The notes beneath the pieces are model-generated. The model did not search any database. It was not told the DNA's origin and saw only the letters and a list, made by a program, of their open reading frames with translations. Source: Bacteroidota bacterium (GTDB lineage Bacteria; Bacteroidota; Bacteroidia; Bacteroidales; FEN-979). Taken from it: a stretch of DNA of 39,077 nt. Every line of letters begins with the position of its first letter. The stretch's first letter is position 1. The position numbers and the translations under genes were made by a program. The stretch is taken from NCBI GenBank assembly GCA_026391755.1, contig JAPLDN010000344.1, positions 1 to 39,077 on the forward strand. Reading direction: 5' to 3'. This document shows positions 8,069 to 16,124 of this stretch, piece after piece.

Positions 8069-10117
8069 TTATTTTATATCGCCTCCGTTTTGGGTCCCCT
8101 CGTCCGGAGTAACAAAAAACAAAGTACCATCAGGATTTTCTGCCATCAGTATCATTCCCTGGGAGTCGATCCCTTTTAATTTGCGGGGTGCAAGGTTCAC
8201 CAGTATACTCACCCGCCGGCCAATGATCTCTTCGGGTTTGAAATATGCGGCAATGCCCGAAACTACAATACGCTGGTCTATGCCGGTATCGATTTTAAGC
8301 TTAAGAAGTTTATCGGTTTTGGGAACTTTTTCAGCTTCCAGGATGGTTCCGACCCGTATATCCATTTTAGTAAAATCATCATAGACGATCTCCGGTTTCG
8401 CCGGTTTAAGCGAGGTCACAGCCTGGGCTGTTTCATTGGCTGCTTTGGTGTCCATAAGTTTCTGAACCTGTTTTTGAATGATCTCGTCGTCAATTTTATC
8501 AAATAATAAGGCGGGCGGATTTATTTTCTGCCCGGGTACCATCCAGTTACAAAGCAAGGCATCCTTCCAGCAGTAGGATCCCAGGTTAAGCGTTTGCCTG
8601 ATCTTTGCTGCTGAAAAAGGCAGGAAGGGTTCGGCAACGATAGACAATTCGGCACAGATCTGCAGAGAAACGTTAAGAATTGTTGCAACCCTTTCCTTAT
8701 CGGCCGGATACAATTTCCAGGGCTCATTATCGGTAAGGTATTTATTCCCAAGCCTGGCGAGGTTCATCATTTCAGCAAGGGCTTCACGGAAGCGGTAAGC
8801 ATACAGGCTGGTCGCTATCCTGGATGGAAAGAGTTTCATTTCAGCAAAAGCTGCAAGATCAGCAAGGGTAAACTCCCCTGGTTGGGGAACCTTTCCGTCA
8901 AAATATTTATGAGTCAAAACAATGGTTCGGTTGACGAAATTCCCGAGAATGGCAACCAGCTCACTATTGTTCTTGGCCTGGAAATCCTTCCAGGTAAAAT
9001 CATTGTCCTTGGTCTCGGGGGCATTTGAAGTAAGCACATAGCGCAGCACATCCTGTTTGCCGGGGAATTCTTCAAGGTATTCATGAAGCCAGACTGCCCA
9101 ATTCCTGGATGTCGAGATCTTGTCACCTTCAAGATTCAAAAACTCATTGGCCGGCACATTATCGGGGAGGATGTATGTGCCTTCGGCTTTTAGCATGGCC
9201 GGGAAGATAATACAATGGAATACGATATTGTCTTTCCCTATAAAATGCACCAGCTTGGTTTCAGGGTCTTTCCAGTATTTTTCCCAATCGGGCCTCAGTT
9301 CACGGGTGGCTGAAATATACCCGATAGGAGCATCAAACCAAACATACAAAACCTTGCCTTCAGCTCCTTCTACCGGGACTTTCACTCCCCAGTCGAGGTC
9401 ACGGGTCACGGCACGGGGCTGAAGCCCCTGTTCTATCCAGGATTTACACTGCCCGTAAACATTTGTTTTCCAGTCATCCTTATGCCCTTCAAGTATCCAT
9501 TCCCTGAGCCAGGGTTCGTATTTATCGAGGGGTAGGAACCAATGCCTTGTTTCGCGCATCACCGGCTGGTTGCCGCTGAGAACCGATTTCGGGTTGATGA
9601 GGTCGGTGGCATTCAGGGATGAACCGCATTTTTCGCACTGGTCACCATATGCTTTTTCGAACCCGCAGTTCGGACAAGTCCCGGTGATGTACCTGTCGGC
9701 AAGAAAATGGCCGGTGGCTTCGTCGTAATATTGTTGTGAGACCTTTTCGATAAACTGTCCCGCATCATACATTTTTCTGAAGAATGCCGATGCAGTTTCA
9801 TGATGCATGGGATTGGAAGTACGGGAGTAGATATCAAACGAAATACCAAAATCCTCAAATGATTTTTTGATAATTCCATGGTATTTATCCACTATTTGCT
9901 GGGGTGAAACTCCCTGCTGTAAAGCTTTGATTGTGATAGGCACTCCGTGTTCATCTGACCCCCCGATGAAGATCACATCCTCACCGTTCATCCGCAGAAA
10001 ACGGACAAAAATATCGGCAGGAATATAAACCCCGGCCAGGTGGCCAATATGAATCGGCCCGTTGGCGTAAGGAAGCGCAGAAGTTACAGTATAGCGTTTA
10101 TACTCCGGTTTCTCCAT
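8069..10117 (-). CDS. metG: Methionyl-tRNA synthetase
   Basis: 682 residues from the ATG at 10117. The frame is open to 10138, but [20 protein letters not shown] matches the family N-terminus, and the -7 box lies at 10136-10143. The class I HIGH motif is at residues 23-26 (HIGH). A zinc knuckle has Cys148, Cys151, Cys161 and Cys164 (CPNCG, CEKCG). The KMSKS loop is present as KISTS near residue 340, the usual form in Bacteroidota. From about residue 570 there is a C-terminal EMAP/Trbp111-type tRNA-binding domain ([20 protein letters not shown]), so this is the long dimeric form. The enzyme charges tRNA-Met with methionine in the cytoplasm. It is divergent from the LD-carboxypeptidase gene, with 52 nt between the starts. 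Confidence 0.97.
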   Translation of the reverse strand: MEKPEYKRYTVTSALPYANGPIHIGHLAGVYIPADIFVRFLRMNGEDVIFIGGSDEHGVPITIKALQQGVSPQQIVDKYHGIIKKSFEDFGISFDIYSRTSNPMHHETASAFFRKMYDAGQFIEKVSQQYYDEATGHFLADRYITGTCPNCGFEKAYGDQCEKCGSSLNATDLINPKSVLSGNQPVMRETRHWFLPLDKYEPWLREWILEGHKDDWKTNVYGQCKSWIEQGLQPRAVTRDLDWGVKVPVEGAEGKVLYVWFDAPIGYISATRELRPDWEKYWKDPETKLVHFIGKDNIVFHCIIFPAMLKAEGTYILPDNVPANEFLNLEGDKISTSRNWAVWLHEYLEEFPGKQDVLRYVLTSNAPETKDNDFTWKDFQAKNNSELVAILGNFVNRTIVLTHKYFDGKVPQPGEFTLADLAAFAEMKLFPSRIATSLYAYRFREALAEMMNLARLGNKYLTDNEPWKLYPADKERVATILNVSLQICAELSIVAEPFLPFSAAKIRQTLNLGSYCWKDALLCNWMVPGQKINPPALLFDKIDDEIIQKQVQKLMDTKAANETAQAVTSLKPAKPEIVYDDFTKMDIRVGTILEAEKVPKTDKLLKLKIDTGIDQRIVVSGIAAYFKPEEIIGRRVSILVNLAPRKLKGIDSQGMILMAENPDGTLFFVTPDEGTQNGGDIK

Positions 10118-10135
10118 AATCAGTAAAACAAGAAG

Positions 10136-10143
10136 CAAAGATA
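10136..10143 (-). promoter_or_regulatory. -7 box of metG (TATCTTTG)
   Basis: It matches the Bacteroidota -7 consensus TAnnTTTG on the minus strand and ends 18 nt before the metG ATG. No clear TTG -33 element is seen at the usual distance. Confidence 0.55.
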
Positions 10144-10156
10144 CGAATCAATTTTT

Positions 10157-10164
10157 TACATTTG
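10157..10164 (+). promoter_or_regulatory. -7 box of the LD-carboxypeptidase gene (TACATTTG)
   Basis: TAnnTTTG on the plus strand, ending 5 nt before the ATG at 10170. If it is used, the transcript would begin at or next to the start codon (leaderless or nearly so). It lies 13 bp from the divergent metG -7 box. No -33 element is evident. Confidence 0.45.
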
Positions 10165-10169
10165 TGCAT

Positions 10170-11069
10170 ATGATTCAGCCACCATACCTTAAGCGAGGCG
10201 ACAGGATCGCGATTGTAGCCCCGGCCCGGGCGATTTCCTTCGACGAAGTTCATCCGTCTATGAAATTATTCCAGAAATGGGGGCTTGAAGTCATCCTGGG
10301 ATCCTATGTTTTCAACATTGAAAACCAGTTTGCAGGCAGCGATGCCCAGAGGCTGAAGGATTTGCAGACCATGCTCGATGATGCCTCAATAAGGGCTGTT
10401 ATTTGCGCCCGTGGAGGTTACGGCATGGTTAGGATCATCGACAAGCTGGATTTTACCAAGTTCATGAGATATCCGAAGTGGATCGTAGGATACAGTGATA
10501 TGACAGTGCTGCATTCACATATTCACCGTCATTTCGGGATTGAGACACTGCATGCCACCATGCCCCTGAATATGCCGGAGCATCAGCTTGGCAGTACATC
10601 TGTAGAAACGCTCAGGAAGGCTTTGTACGGAGAGGAGATCATCTATTCCAAAAGAATTGGCGCTCTCGATCGCACAGGAGCCGGGGAAGGCATACTTGCC
10701 GGAGGCAATCTCTCGATTTTATACAGTCTTATGGGATCACATTCCCAGATCGACACCAGGGGGAAGATCCTTTTCATTGAAGATGTTGATGAATACCTCT
10801 ACCATATTGACCGCATGATGATGGGCCTGAAGCGAGCCGGGATGCTCAAAGATCTCAAAGGCCTGATCGTTGGAAGCATGCATGAAATGAGAGACAACAC
10901 CATACCCTTTGGCAAAACTTCCAGTCAGATCATTTTCGAGGCAGTTAAAGAATACAAATACCCGGTTTGTTTTGATTTTCCGGCAGGCCACTGTCCTGAA
11001 AATGTGGCTATGATCCTTGGACGCAGGGTGAAGCTGATCGTGGATGAAGAGGTGGAGCTGGGGTTTTAG
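10170..11069 (+). CDS. ldcA: Muramoyltetrapeptide LD-carboxypeptidase (peptidase S66)
   Basis: 299 residues from the ATG at 10170; a GTG at 10164 would add only two residues and overlaps the putative -7 box. The S66 catalytic triad is visible: Ser109 in the nucleophile elbow VGYSDMTVL, Glu204 in LFIEDVDEYLYHIDR and His274 in DFPAGHCPEN. The enzyme removes the terminal D-Ala from the tetrapeptide of recycled muropeptides. There is no signal peptide, consistent with action in the cytoplasm. It ends in an octamer-type tandem array (11071-11127). Confidence 0.93.
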   Translation: MIQPPYLKRGDRIAIVAPARAISFDEVHPSMKLFQKWGLEVILGSYVFNIENQFAGSDAQRLKDLQTMLDDASIRAVICARGGYGMVRIIDKLDFTKFMRYPKWIVGYSDMTVLHSHIHRHFGIETLHATMPLNMPEHQLGSTSVETLRKALYGEEIIYSKRIGALDRTGAGEGILAGGNLSILYSLMGSHSQIDTRGKILFIEDVDEYLYHIDRMMMGLKRAGMLKDLKGLIVGSMHEMRDNTIPFGKTSSQIIFEAVKEYKYPVCFDFPAGHCPENVAMILGRRVKLIVDEEVELGF

Positions 11070-11070
11070 C

Positions 11071-11127
11071 GGGATTACTGGATAGCTGGATGACTGGATA
11101 GCTGGATAAGGGATAACGGGATGACTG
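11071..11127. repeat. GGATAGCT-type octamer array
   Basis: The array starts one base after the LD-carboxypeptidase stop. Units GGATAGCT (11080), GGATGACT (11088), GGATAGCT (11096) and GGATAAGG (11104) follow each other with an 8-nt period and then decay (GATAACGG, GATGACTGG). It occupies the spacer before the YraN gene. It is not related in sequence to the other short arrays of the window but has the same style. Confidence 0.75.
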
Positions 11128-11160
11128 GTTATACGGAATCCAGGCCAAATAATTAAAACA

Positions 11161-11523
11161 ATGTCAAAGTCTTACGATCTCGGTAAAAAAGGCGAAGACC
11201 TTGCAGCAGAATACTTGCTGGCAAAGGGGATTACAATCCTTGCCCGCAATTTTCGTGCCGGAAAAGCCGAGCTCGACATTGTTGCCATCGACAAGGAAAT
11301 ACTTGTAATCGTTGAAGTTAAAACCCGCAACACCCGTTTTTTCGGTGAACCCGAAGAATGGGTAACACCTGCGAAGCAAAAACTCCTGATCAGGGCTGCA
11401 AATGCCTATGTGAAGTTCAGGGCATTTAAAGGCGAGGTAAGGTTTGATATAGTTTCAGTGATTGCGGATGAGCATGGTACTGAAATCCGGCACATCCCCG
11501 ATGCATTTTATCCAACACTCTAA
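11161..11523 (+). CDS. yraN: YraN/UPF0102 family endonuclease-like protein
   Basis: 120 residues, full length for the family. It shows the family N-terminus (LGKKGEDLAAEYLLAKG) and the PD-(D/E)XK-like core: Glu/Asp in AELDIVAID at about residues 38-46 and the Glu-x-Lys of VIVEVKTR at about 50-57. Members resemble Holliday-junction resolvase-type nucleases, but their physiological role is not settled; a part in DNA repair or processing is inferred from the fold. It is flanked on both sides by short-unit tandem arrays and is convergent with the RNase H gene. Confidence 0.9.
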   Translation: MSKSYDLGKKGEDLAAEYLLAKGITILARNFRAGKAELDIVAIDKEILVIVEVKTRNTRFFGEPEEWVTPAKQKLLIRAANAYVKFRAFKGEVRFDIVSVIADEHGTEIRHIPDAFYPTL

Positions 11524-11535
11524 AATGTACATCGA

Positions 11536-11570
11536 ACTCATGCCTCATGGCTCATGACTTATGGCTCATC
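11536..11570. repeat. CTCATGG-type heptamer array between convergent stops
   Basis: Five 7-nt units, ACTCATG, CCTCATG, GCTCATG, ACTTATG and GCTCATC, fill the 47-nt spacer between the YraN stop (ends 11523) and the RNase H stop (starts 11571). The last unit abuts the RNase H stop codon. It is a distinct sequence from the GATATC and CAGTCAC types but has the same 7-nt period. Confidence 0.8.
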
Positions 11571-12203
11571 TCATTTCCTCCCGAAATCGGCAGGAATCTC
11601 GCCCCAGTATCCAGTTTCCCATTTCTTCACCGGGTTCTTCCAGGTATTGTTCCTGAGCCAGTTCAGGGCGCGTTCCACAAGATTGAAGAGCTCACGGTTT
11701 TTATCTGAAACCTCCAGTTTGGTATTAACCGCCCTTTTCTTAAGCCAGGCTATGGCAGTTCGGGAATCGGAATAAACGGGCCAGTCTGAATCCCTTTGTT
11801 TAAGGTAAGCCAGGGCGTGGACCACTGCAAGAAATTCGCCTATGTTGACAGTGCCTTCAGGGAATGGACCCACTCTGAACAATTCTGCACCCGAAGCGGT
11901 ATCAACACCACGATATTCCAGTATTCCCGGGTTGCCGCTGCAGGCTGCATCGACGCAAATACTGTCGGCAACTGGTTCACCTACCAGGGGATTACTGCAG
12001 ATGATCTTCTTCGGTACCTGAAGTCCTTTCTCCATATACTTGCGGGGATCGTCGCTGAATGCACTTTTGGCAAGGTCTTTCGTAAGGAACCCTTTGTATT
12101 TTGCCCCGTTAAACCCGGCCACCTGTTCTTTGCATTTATCCCATCCCTCGTAGATCCCGGGTTTCCGGCCGTTCCAGACGACGTAATATTTTGATTTTGC
12201 CAT
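11571..12203 (-). CDS. rnhA: Ribonuclease H with N-terminal viroplasmin domain
   Basis: 210 residues. Residues 4-50 form a viroplasmin/Cauli_VI RNA-DNA-hybrid binding domain (YYVVWNGRKPGIYEGWDKCK, YKGFLTKDLAKSAF). The RNase HI domain follows, with acidic catalytic residues Asp85 (CVDAACSGNPG), Glu123 (NIGEFLAVVHAL), Asp146 (YSDSRTAIAWL) and a last Asp206 (IPADFGRK) placed close to the C-terminus. It would remove RNA from RNA-DNA hybrids in the cytoplasm. A divergent -7 box (12220-12227) lies 17 nt upstream of the start codon. Confidence 0.93.
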   Translation of the reverse strand: MAKSKYYVVWNGRKPGIYEGWDKCKEQVAGFNGAKYKGFLTKDLAKSAFSDDPRKYMEKGLQVPKKIICSNPLVGEPVADSICVDAACSGNPGILEYRGVDTASGAELFRVGPFPEGTVNIGEFLAVVHALAYLKQRDSDWPVYSDSRTAIAWLKKRAVNTKLEVSDKNRELFNLVERALNWLRNNTWKNPVKKWETGYWGEIPADFGRK

Positions 12204-12219
12204 CGTTTCTATATCAGCC

Positions 12220-12227
12220 CAAAAATA
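12220..12227 (-). promoter_or_regulatory. -7 box of the RNase H gene (TATTTTTG)
   Basis: TAnnTTTG on the minus strand, 16 nt before the ATG at 12203. It lies only 4 bp from the oppositely directed flippase -7 box, so the two divergent promoters must share their upstream DNA. Confidence 0.55.
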
Positions 12228-12231
12228 TGAT

Positions 12232-12239
12232 TAATTTTG
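12232..12239 (+). promoter_or_regulatory. -7 box of the flippase-dut operon (TAATTTTG)
   Basis: TAnnTTTG on the plus strand. Transcription would start near 12245, so the 5' leader would consist almost entirely of the heptamer array at 12251-12320. No strong -33 TTG is seen; a TTTC word lies near the expected place. Confidence 0.5.
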
Positions 12240-12250
12240 GACACTTACTT

Positions 12251-12320
12251 GAACAGTGAATAGTGAACAGTGACCAGTTATCAGTCACCAGTCACCAGTC
12301 ACTAGTCACCAGTCACCAGG
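12251..12320. repeat. CAGTCAC-type heptamer array in the flippase leader, 10 units
   Basis: Ten consecutive 7-nt units, most ending in CAGT: GAACAGT, GAATAGT, GAACAGT, GACCAGT, TATCAGT, CACCAGT twice, CACTAGT, CACCAGT, CACCAGG. The array ends 3 nt before the flippase ATG at 12324 and begins about 11 nt after the putative -7 box, so it would be transcribed as the leader. Shorter copies occur at 14287-14313 and 26093-26106. Confidence 0.9.
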
Positions 12321-12323
12321 AGA

Positions 12324-13823
12324 ATGTCGTCAATCAAGCGCCTTGCCTCACAAACTGCAGTTTATGGGATCCCTACAATCCTGGGACGATTCCTGCAGTA
12401 CCTCCTGGTCATACTGCTTACAAGGATATTCTCCAAGGCAGAGTACGGTACTATCAGCGTGTTTTATTCCTATGCCTCCTTTCTCATGGTAGTTTTGACC
12501 TATGGGATGGAAACTGCATTTTTCCGTTTCAGCGAAAAAGAAGAGGATAAAGACAGCGTCTTCAGTACCGGAATGATTTCATTACTGCTCACTTCGGCTT
12601 CTTTCATTTTCCTGGCCAGCTTATTTTCCGGAACAATTGCAGGATGGATTGATTATCCCCTGCAGGCAAAATACGTTATCTGGTTTGCCTGGATCCTCGG
12701 TCTCGACGCCCTGGTTGCCATCCCGTTTGCAAGGCTGCGCTCCCAAAATAAAGCTGCAAGGTTTGCGACTTTGAAAATGATCAATATTTTTACAAATATA
12801 GGACTGACCTTGTTCTTCATTGTAGCCTGTCCGTATGCCTGGAAGCATTATCCGTCGGTTCAGGGGGTTTTGGGCCTGGTTTACCGCCCCGACTGGGGAA
12901 TAGAATATGTTTTCATCGCTAACCTTGCAGCCAGCATAATTACCCTTGCTTTACTCCTGCCCATGTTGTTGAACATGAGATGGAAAATGCATAAGGTCTT
13001 ATGGAAACGAATGCTGTTTTATGCTTTTCCCTTACTGTTTGCAGGACTTGCCGGGATGGTGAATGAAACTTTCGACCGCCTCATGCTGAGATATCTCCTT
13101 CCGTATTCGAGGGAGCTCACCGAGGCACAGGTGGGGATTTACAGCGCCTGTTACAAGATATCCATCCTGATCACCTTGTTTGTGCAAGCCTATCGCTTTG
13201 CGGCAGAGCCCTTCTTTTTTGCCCATGCCAGGGAGAAGGATGCCAGGCAAACATACGCCCGCATCATGGATTATTTCATCATCGCAATTTCCACGGTATT
13301 CCTGGTCACCATGCTGTATCTCGACGATATCTTCATCCGCCTTATAGGAAAAGATTTCAGGGAAGGCAAAGCTGTCATCCCCGTTCTGATGCTTGCCAAC
13401 ATCTTTCTCGGGATCTATTACAATCTTTCCATCTGGTATAAGCTTACCGGGAAAACGATCTGGGGTGCCTGGCTTTCTTTGATAGGGGCGGTAATCACCT
13501 TGGTGTTGAACTTCTGGTGGATCCCACTTAGCCCCGACCACCTTATTCACGGGTATATAGGTTCGGCCTGGGCAACATTTATATGCTACGGATCCATGAT
13601 GGTGATCGCTTACCTGCTCGGACAAAAATACTATCCGGTACCTTACAGGATCTGGAAAGCAGCCGGCTATACCGGTTTTGCACTTCTTCTCTATCTGATC
13701 AGCGCTTATCTAAGTATCCAGCATCCAGTATCCCGCATCCTCTTTCATACCGGATTGCTTTTTGTTTTCCTGCTGACGGCTTTCCTAGTCGAAAAGCCTC
13801 GACTTGTCAAGGCTTCCGATTGA
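12324..13823 (+). CDS. Wzx-like polysaccharide flippase (MOP superfamily)
   Basis: 499 residues with about 14 likely membrane segments. The N-terminus (SSIKRLASQTAVYGIPTILG, then RIFSKAEYGTISVFYSY) is typical of polysaccharide biosynthesis/Wzx proteins of Bacteroidota that sit just upstream of dut. The central cytoplasmic-face region shows PLLFAGLAGMVNETFDRLML and YSACYKISILITLFVQAYRF. It would translocate a lipid-linked glycan across the inner membrane; the substrate is unknown and there are no glycosyltransferase genes nearby. Near the C-terminus a loop (SIQHPVSRI) is encoded by four GYATCC heptamers (13714-13741). It is the first gene of the plus-strand run to 19720, and its leader is a heptamer array. 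Confidence 0.85.
   Translation: MSSIKRLASQTAVYGIPTILGRFLQYLLVILLTRIFSKAEYGTISVFYSYASFLMVVLTYGMETAFFRFSEKEEDKDSVFSTGMISLLLTSASFIFLASLFSGTIAGWIDYPLQAKYVIWFAWILGLDALVAIPFARLRSQNKAARFATLKMINIFTNIGLTLFFIVACPYAWKHYPSVQGVLGLVYRPDWGIEYVFIANLAASIITLALLLPMLLNMRWKMHKVLWKRMLFYAFPLLFAGLAGMVNETFDRLMLRYLLPYSRELTEAQVGIYSACYKISILITLFVQAYRFAAEPFFFAHAREKDARQTYARIMDYFIIAISTVFLVTMLYLDDIFIRLIGKDFREGKAVIPVLMLANIFLGIYYNLSIWYKLTGKTIWGAWLSLIGAVITLVLNFWWIPLSPDHLIHGYIGSAWATFICYGSMMVIAYLLGQKYYPVPYRIWKAAGYTGFALLLYLISAYLSIQHPVSRILFHTGLLFVFLLTAFLVEKPRLVKASD
13714..13741. repeat. GYATCCA-type heptamers inside the flippase gene, 4 units
   Basis: GTATCCA, GCATCCA, GTATCCC and GCATCCT follow each other with a strict 7-nt period, within codons for a short loop between two C-terminal membrane helices. 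Four units make the smallest of the arrays, so chance is harder to exclude. Confidence 0.55.
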
Positions 13824-13832
13824 GATTTTTAT

Positions 13833-13840
13833 TACCTTTG
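13833..13840 (+). promoter_or_regulatory. -7 box upstream of dut (TACCTTTG)
   Basis: A perfect TAnnTTTG 16 nt before the dut ATG at 13857, in the 33-nt gap after the flippase stop. A TTG occurs at 13804-13806, but at 26 nt it is too far for a standard -33 element. It suggests that dut and the genes after it can be transcribed separately from the flippase. Confidence 0.5.
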
Positions 13841-13856
13841 CACCTCAAAATTCCCT

Positions 13857-14291
13857 ATGAGAATCAGGATAGTAAACAATTCCCGCCATCCTTTGCCGGC
13901 ATATGAAACCGCTGCTTCGGCGGGCATGGACCTCAGAGCTTTTATTTCCAATGAGATGATTCTGAAACCCCTCGAAAGAGCAATGGTACCTACGGGATTA
14001 TTTATTGAACTCCCGCTGGGATTTGAGGCCCAGGTAAGGCCCCGAAGCGGCCTGGCCATTAAAAAAGGTGTTACGGTACTGAATACCCCGGGCACAATAG
14101 ATGCCGATTACCGGGGTGAGATCAAGGTCATTCTCATTAATTTATCGAATGAGGATTTCATAGTTAAGGACGGGGACAGGATTGCGCAAATGATCATTGC
14201 AGCTCACGAAAAGGCCGAATGGATGCAGGTGGATAAACTGGAAGAAACAAGCAGGGGTGCCGGGGGATTTGGGCATACTGGAGAGAAGTGA
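13857..14291 (+). CDS. dut: dUTP diphosphatase
   Basis: 144 residues, full-length trimeric dUTPase. All five motifs are visible: AGMDLRAF (1), [11 protein letters not shown] (2), [11 protein letters not shown] with the catalytic Asp82 (3), GDRIAQMII (4) and the C-terminal [10 protein letters not shown] (5), where the usual Ser is a His. The enzyme converts dUTP to dUMP, limiting uracil incorporation into DNA and supplying dTMP synthesis. The stop codon TGA (14289-14291) lies at the first unit of a CAGTCAC-type heptamer array. Confidence 0.97.
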   Translation: MRIRIVNNSRHPLPAYETAASAGMDLRAFISNEMILKPLERAMVPTGLFIELPLGFEAQVRPRSGLAIKKGVTVLNTPGTIDADYRGEIKVILINLSNEDFIVKDGDRIAQMIIAAHEKAEWMQVDKLEETSRGAGGFGHTGEK

Positions 14292-14313
14292 CCAGTGACC
14301 AGTCACTAGTCAC
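14287..14313. repeat. CAGTCAC-type heptamer array at the dut stop codon
   Basis: GACCAGT (14290), GACCAGT (14297), CACTAGT (14304) and CACTTAA. It is the same family as 12251-12320. The dut TGA shares its last bases with the first unit, so the array begins exactly at the end of the reading frame. It occupies the 51-nt spacer before the TPR gene. Confidence 0.8.
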
Positions 14314-14342
14314 TTAAAACAAAGGGTTGAACTATTAAAGAA

Positions 14343-16124
14343 ATGAAGCTGAAAAAATTTATAATAACATATATTTTTCTCCTGGCCAGCCTCAGCGTTG
14401 TTGCCGGTCCTGTTTTGACAATCCATGGTGAAGAGCCGGATTCAAGCAAGGCAAAACATGGGAAAAAGCATTCAGTCGACAAATCCCTTGTCGAAGTTGA
14501 AAATACAGCCCTCCTTATCGATGCCAAGAAGGAAGCATTGCTGGGGAATACCGATAAAGCTTTACAGCTGTTCACTTCCTATATCCAGCATTACCCCGGC
14601 GATGCCTCAGGTAAATTTGAACTCGCCAGGCTGCTTGCCTCACGGGAAAAATATGATGAAGCATATGACCTTCTGAAAGATGCCATCGGACTGGATCCCC
14701 AAAATAAATACTACCAGATATTTCTTGCCGAAGTATGCCAGCAATGCAAGAAGGAAAAAGAAGCTGTAAGCATTTATGAGAACCTGGTAAAGAAATATCC
14801 GGCGGAACTGGATTATTACTTTGAGCTGGCAGCACTTTATATGAATGTTGGCGAAGAAAAAAAAGCTGCTGAAACATACGACATTATTGAAGAAAAGGCA
14901 GGGGAAAATGAGGAGATATCCCTTCAGAAGGAGAAAATCTATCTTCACCTTGGGAATATTGCAAAAGCTGAATCTGAGTTGCAGAGCCTGATTAACGCTT
15001 TCCCCGATGAACCGCGCTATCTTTCAATGCTCGCCGAGTTCTACATGAGCAACAACCAGCAGGCTAAAGCCCTTGAGCTCTATAAGCGGGTTGCCGAGAA
15101 AGATCCAAACAATCCTTATATCCATATGTCGATGGCCGATTATTACCGTAAGACAGGGAACAAGGATAAAGCGTTTGAAGAACTTAAACTGGGCTTTGCA
15201 AATCCAAACCTTGATGTGGATACCAAAGTGACCATTTTACTCTCTTTTTATACCATCAACCAGATCTACGACCAGCTCAAGGAACAAGCCTTTGAACTGT
15301 CGCGCATCATGATCAGGACGCATCCCGATAATCCGAAAGCCTGGTCGATATACGGTGACTTGCTTTCACAGGATAAAAAGTATGCAGAAGCGAGGGACGC
15401 TTTTTTAAAGGTTATCAATCTTGATTCAAGCAAGTATGTTGTATGGGAAGAACTCCTCCGCCTTGAACTCCAGCTTAGCGAATACCAGTCTTTGTATGAT
15501 CATGGTAAAAAGGCCATAGAACTTTTTCCCGACCAGAGCATTGTGTATCTGTTCACCGGGCTGGGCGCTGTTCAGATGAAGAAATATGAAGATGGAATTA
15601 AAGTCCTGGATTACGGGGTGAGACTGGTGGTAAACAATGATGACCTTATCGCCCAGTTTTACATGTACCTGGGGGATGCCTGGCATTCCCTGAAGAACAC
15701 CGAAGAATCAGATAAAGCGTATGAGAAATCATTAAAAGCAAAGGATAACAATCCTTACGTTCTCAATAACTTCGCATATTACCTTTCAATCAGGGGAACA
15801 GATCTTGAAAGGGCTGAGAAAATGGCTCAAAAAGCCGTTGAACTCGATACGGCAAATTCTTCCTTTGAAGATACTTATGGCTGGGTCCTGTACAAACTGG
15901 GGAAAACAAAAGAGGCTAAAAAATGGATTGGAAAGGCTTTGGAGGATAAAGAAAACGTCAGCAGCGAGGTACTGGAACATTACGGGGATGTGCTGTATAA
16001 GCTTGGAGAACCTGAGAAAGCATTAGAATATTGGAATAAGGCTAAAACGAAGGGAGAAGGATCCGAATTTCTGAATAAAAAAATCAGCGAGAAAAAACTA
16101 ATTGAACATAATGGGAAAGAATAA
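14343..16124 (+). CDS. Secreted tetratricopeptide-repeat protein
   Basis: 593 residues with an N-terminal signal peptide (FIITYIFLLASLSVVAGPVL). The rest is a run of about 12-14 TPR units from residue 55 to 575, for example GNTDKALQLFTSYIQHYPGD, GEEKKAAETYDIIEEKAGEN and GEPEKALEYWNKAKTKGEGS. There is no lipobox. TPR proteins at this place in Bacteroidota (between dut and the DUF4292 lipoprotein) are presumed periplasmic scaffolds of envelope biogenesis; no specific partner can be read from the sequence. The following lipoprotein gene starts inside its last codons (14-nt overlap), so the two are translated together. Confidence 0.88.
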   Translation: MKLKKFIITYIFLLASLSVVAGPVLTIHGEEPDSSKAKHGKKHSVDKSLVEVENTALLIDAKKEALLGNTDKALQLFTSYIQHYPGDASGKFELARLLASREKYDEAYDLLKDAIGLDPQNKYYQIFLAEVCQQCKKEKEAVSIYENLVKKYPAELDYYFELAALYMNVGEEKKAAETYDIIEEKAGENEEISLQKEKIYLHLGNIAKAESELQSLINAFPDEPRYLSMLAEFYMSNNQQAKALELYKRVAEKDPNNPYIHMSMADYYRKTGNKDKAFEELKLGFANPNLDVDTKVTILLSFYTINQIYDQLKEQAFELSRIMIRTHPDNPKAWSIYGDLLSQDKKYAEARDAFLKVINLDSSKYVVWEELLRLELQLSEYQSLYDHGKKAIELFPDQSIVYLFTGLGAVQMKKYEDGIKVLDYGVRLVVNNDDLIAQFYMYLGDAWHSLKNTEESDKAYEKSLKAKDNNPYVLNNFAYYLSIRGTDLERAEKMAQKAVELDTANSSFEDTYGWVLYKLGKTKEAKKWIGKALEDKENVSSEVLEHYGDVLYKLGEPEKALEYWNKAKTKGEGSEFLNKKISEKKLIEHNGKE

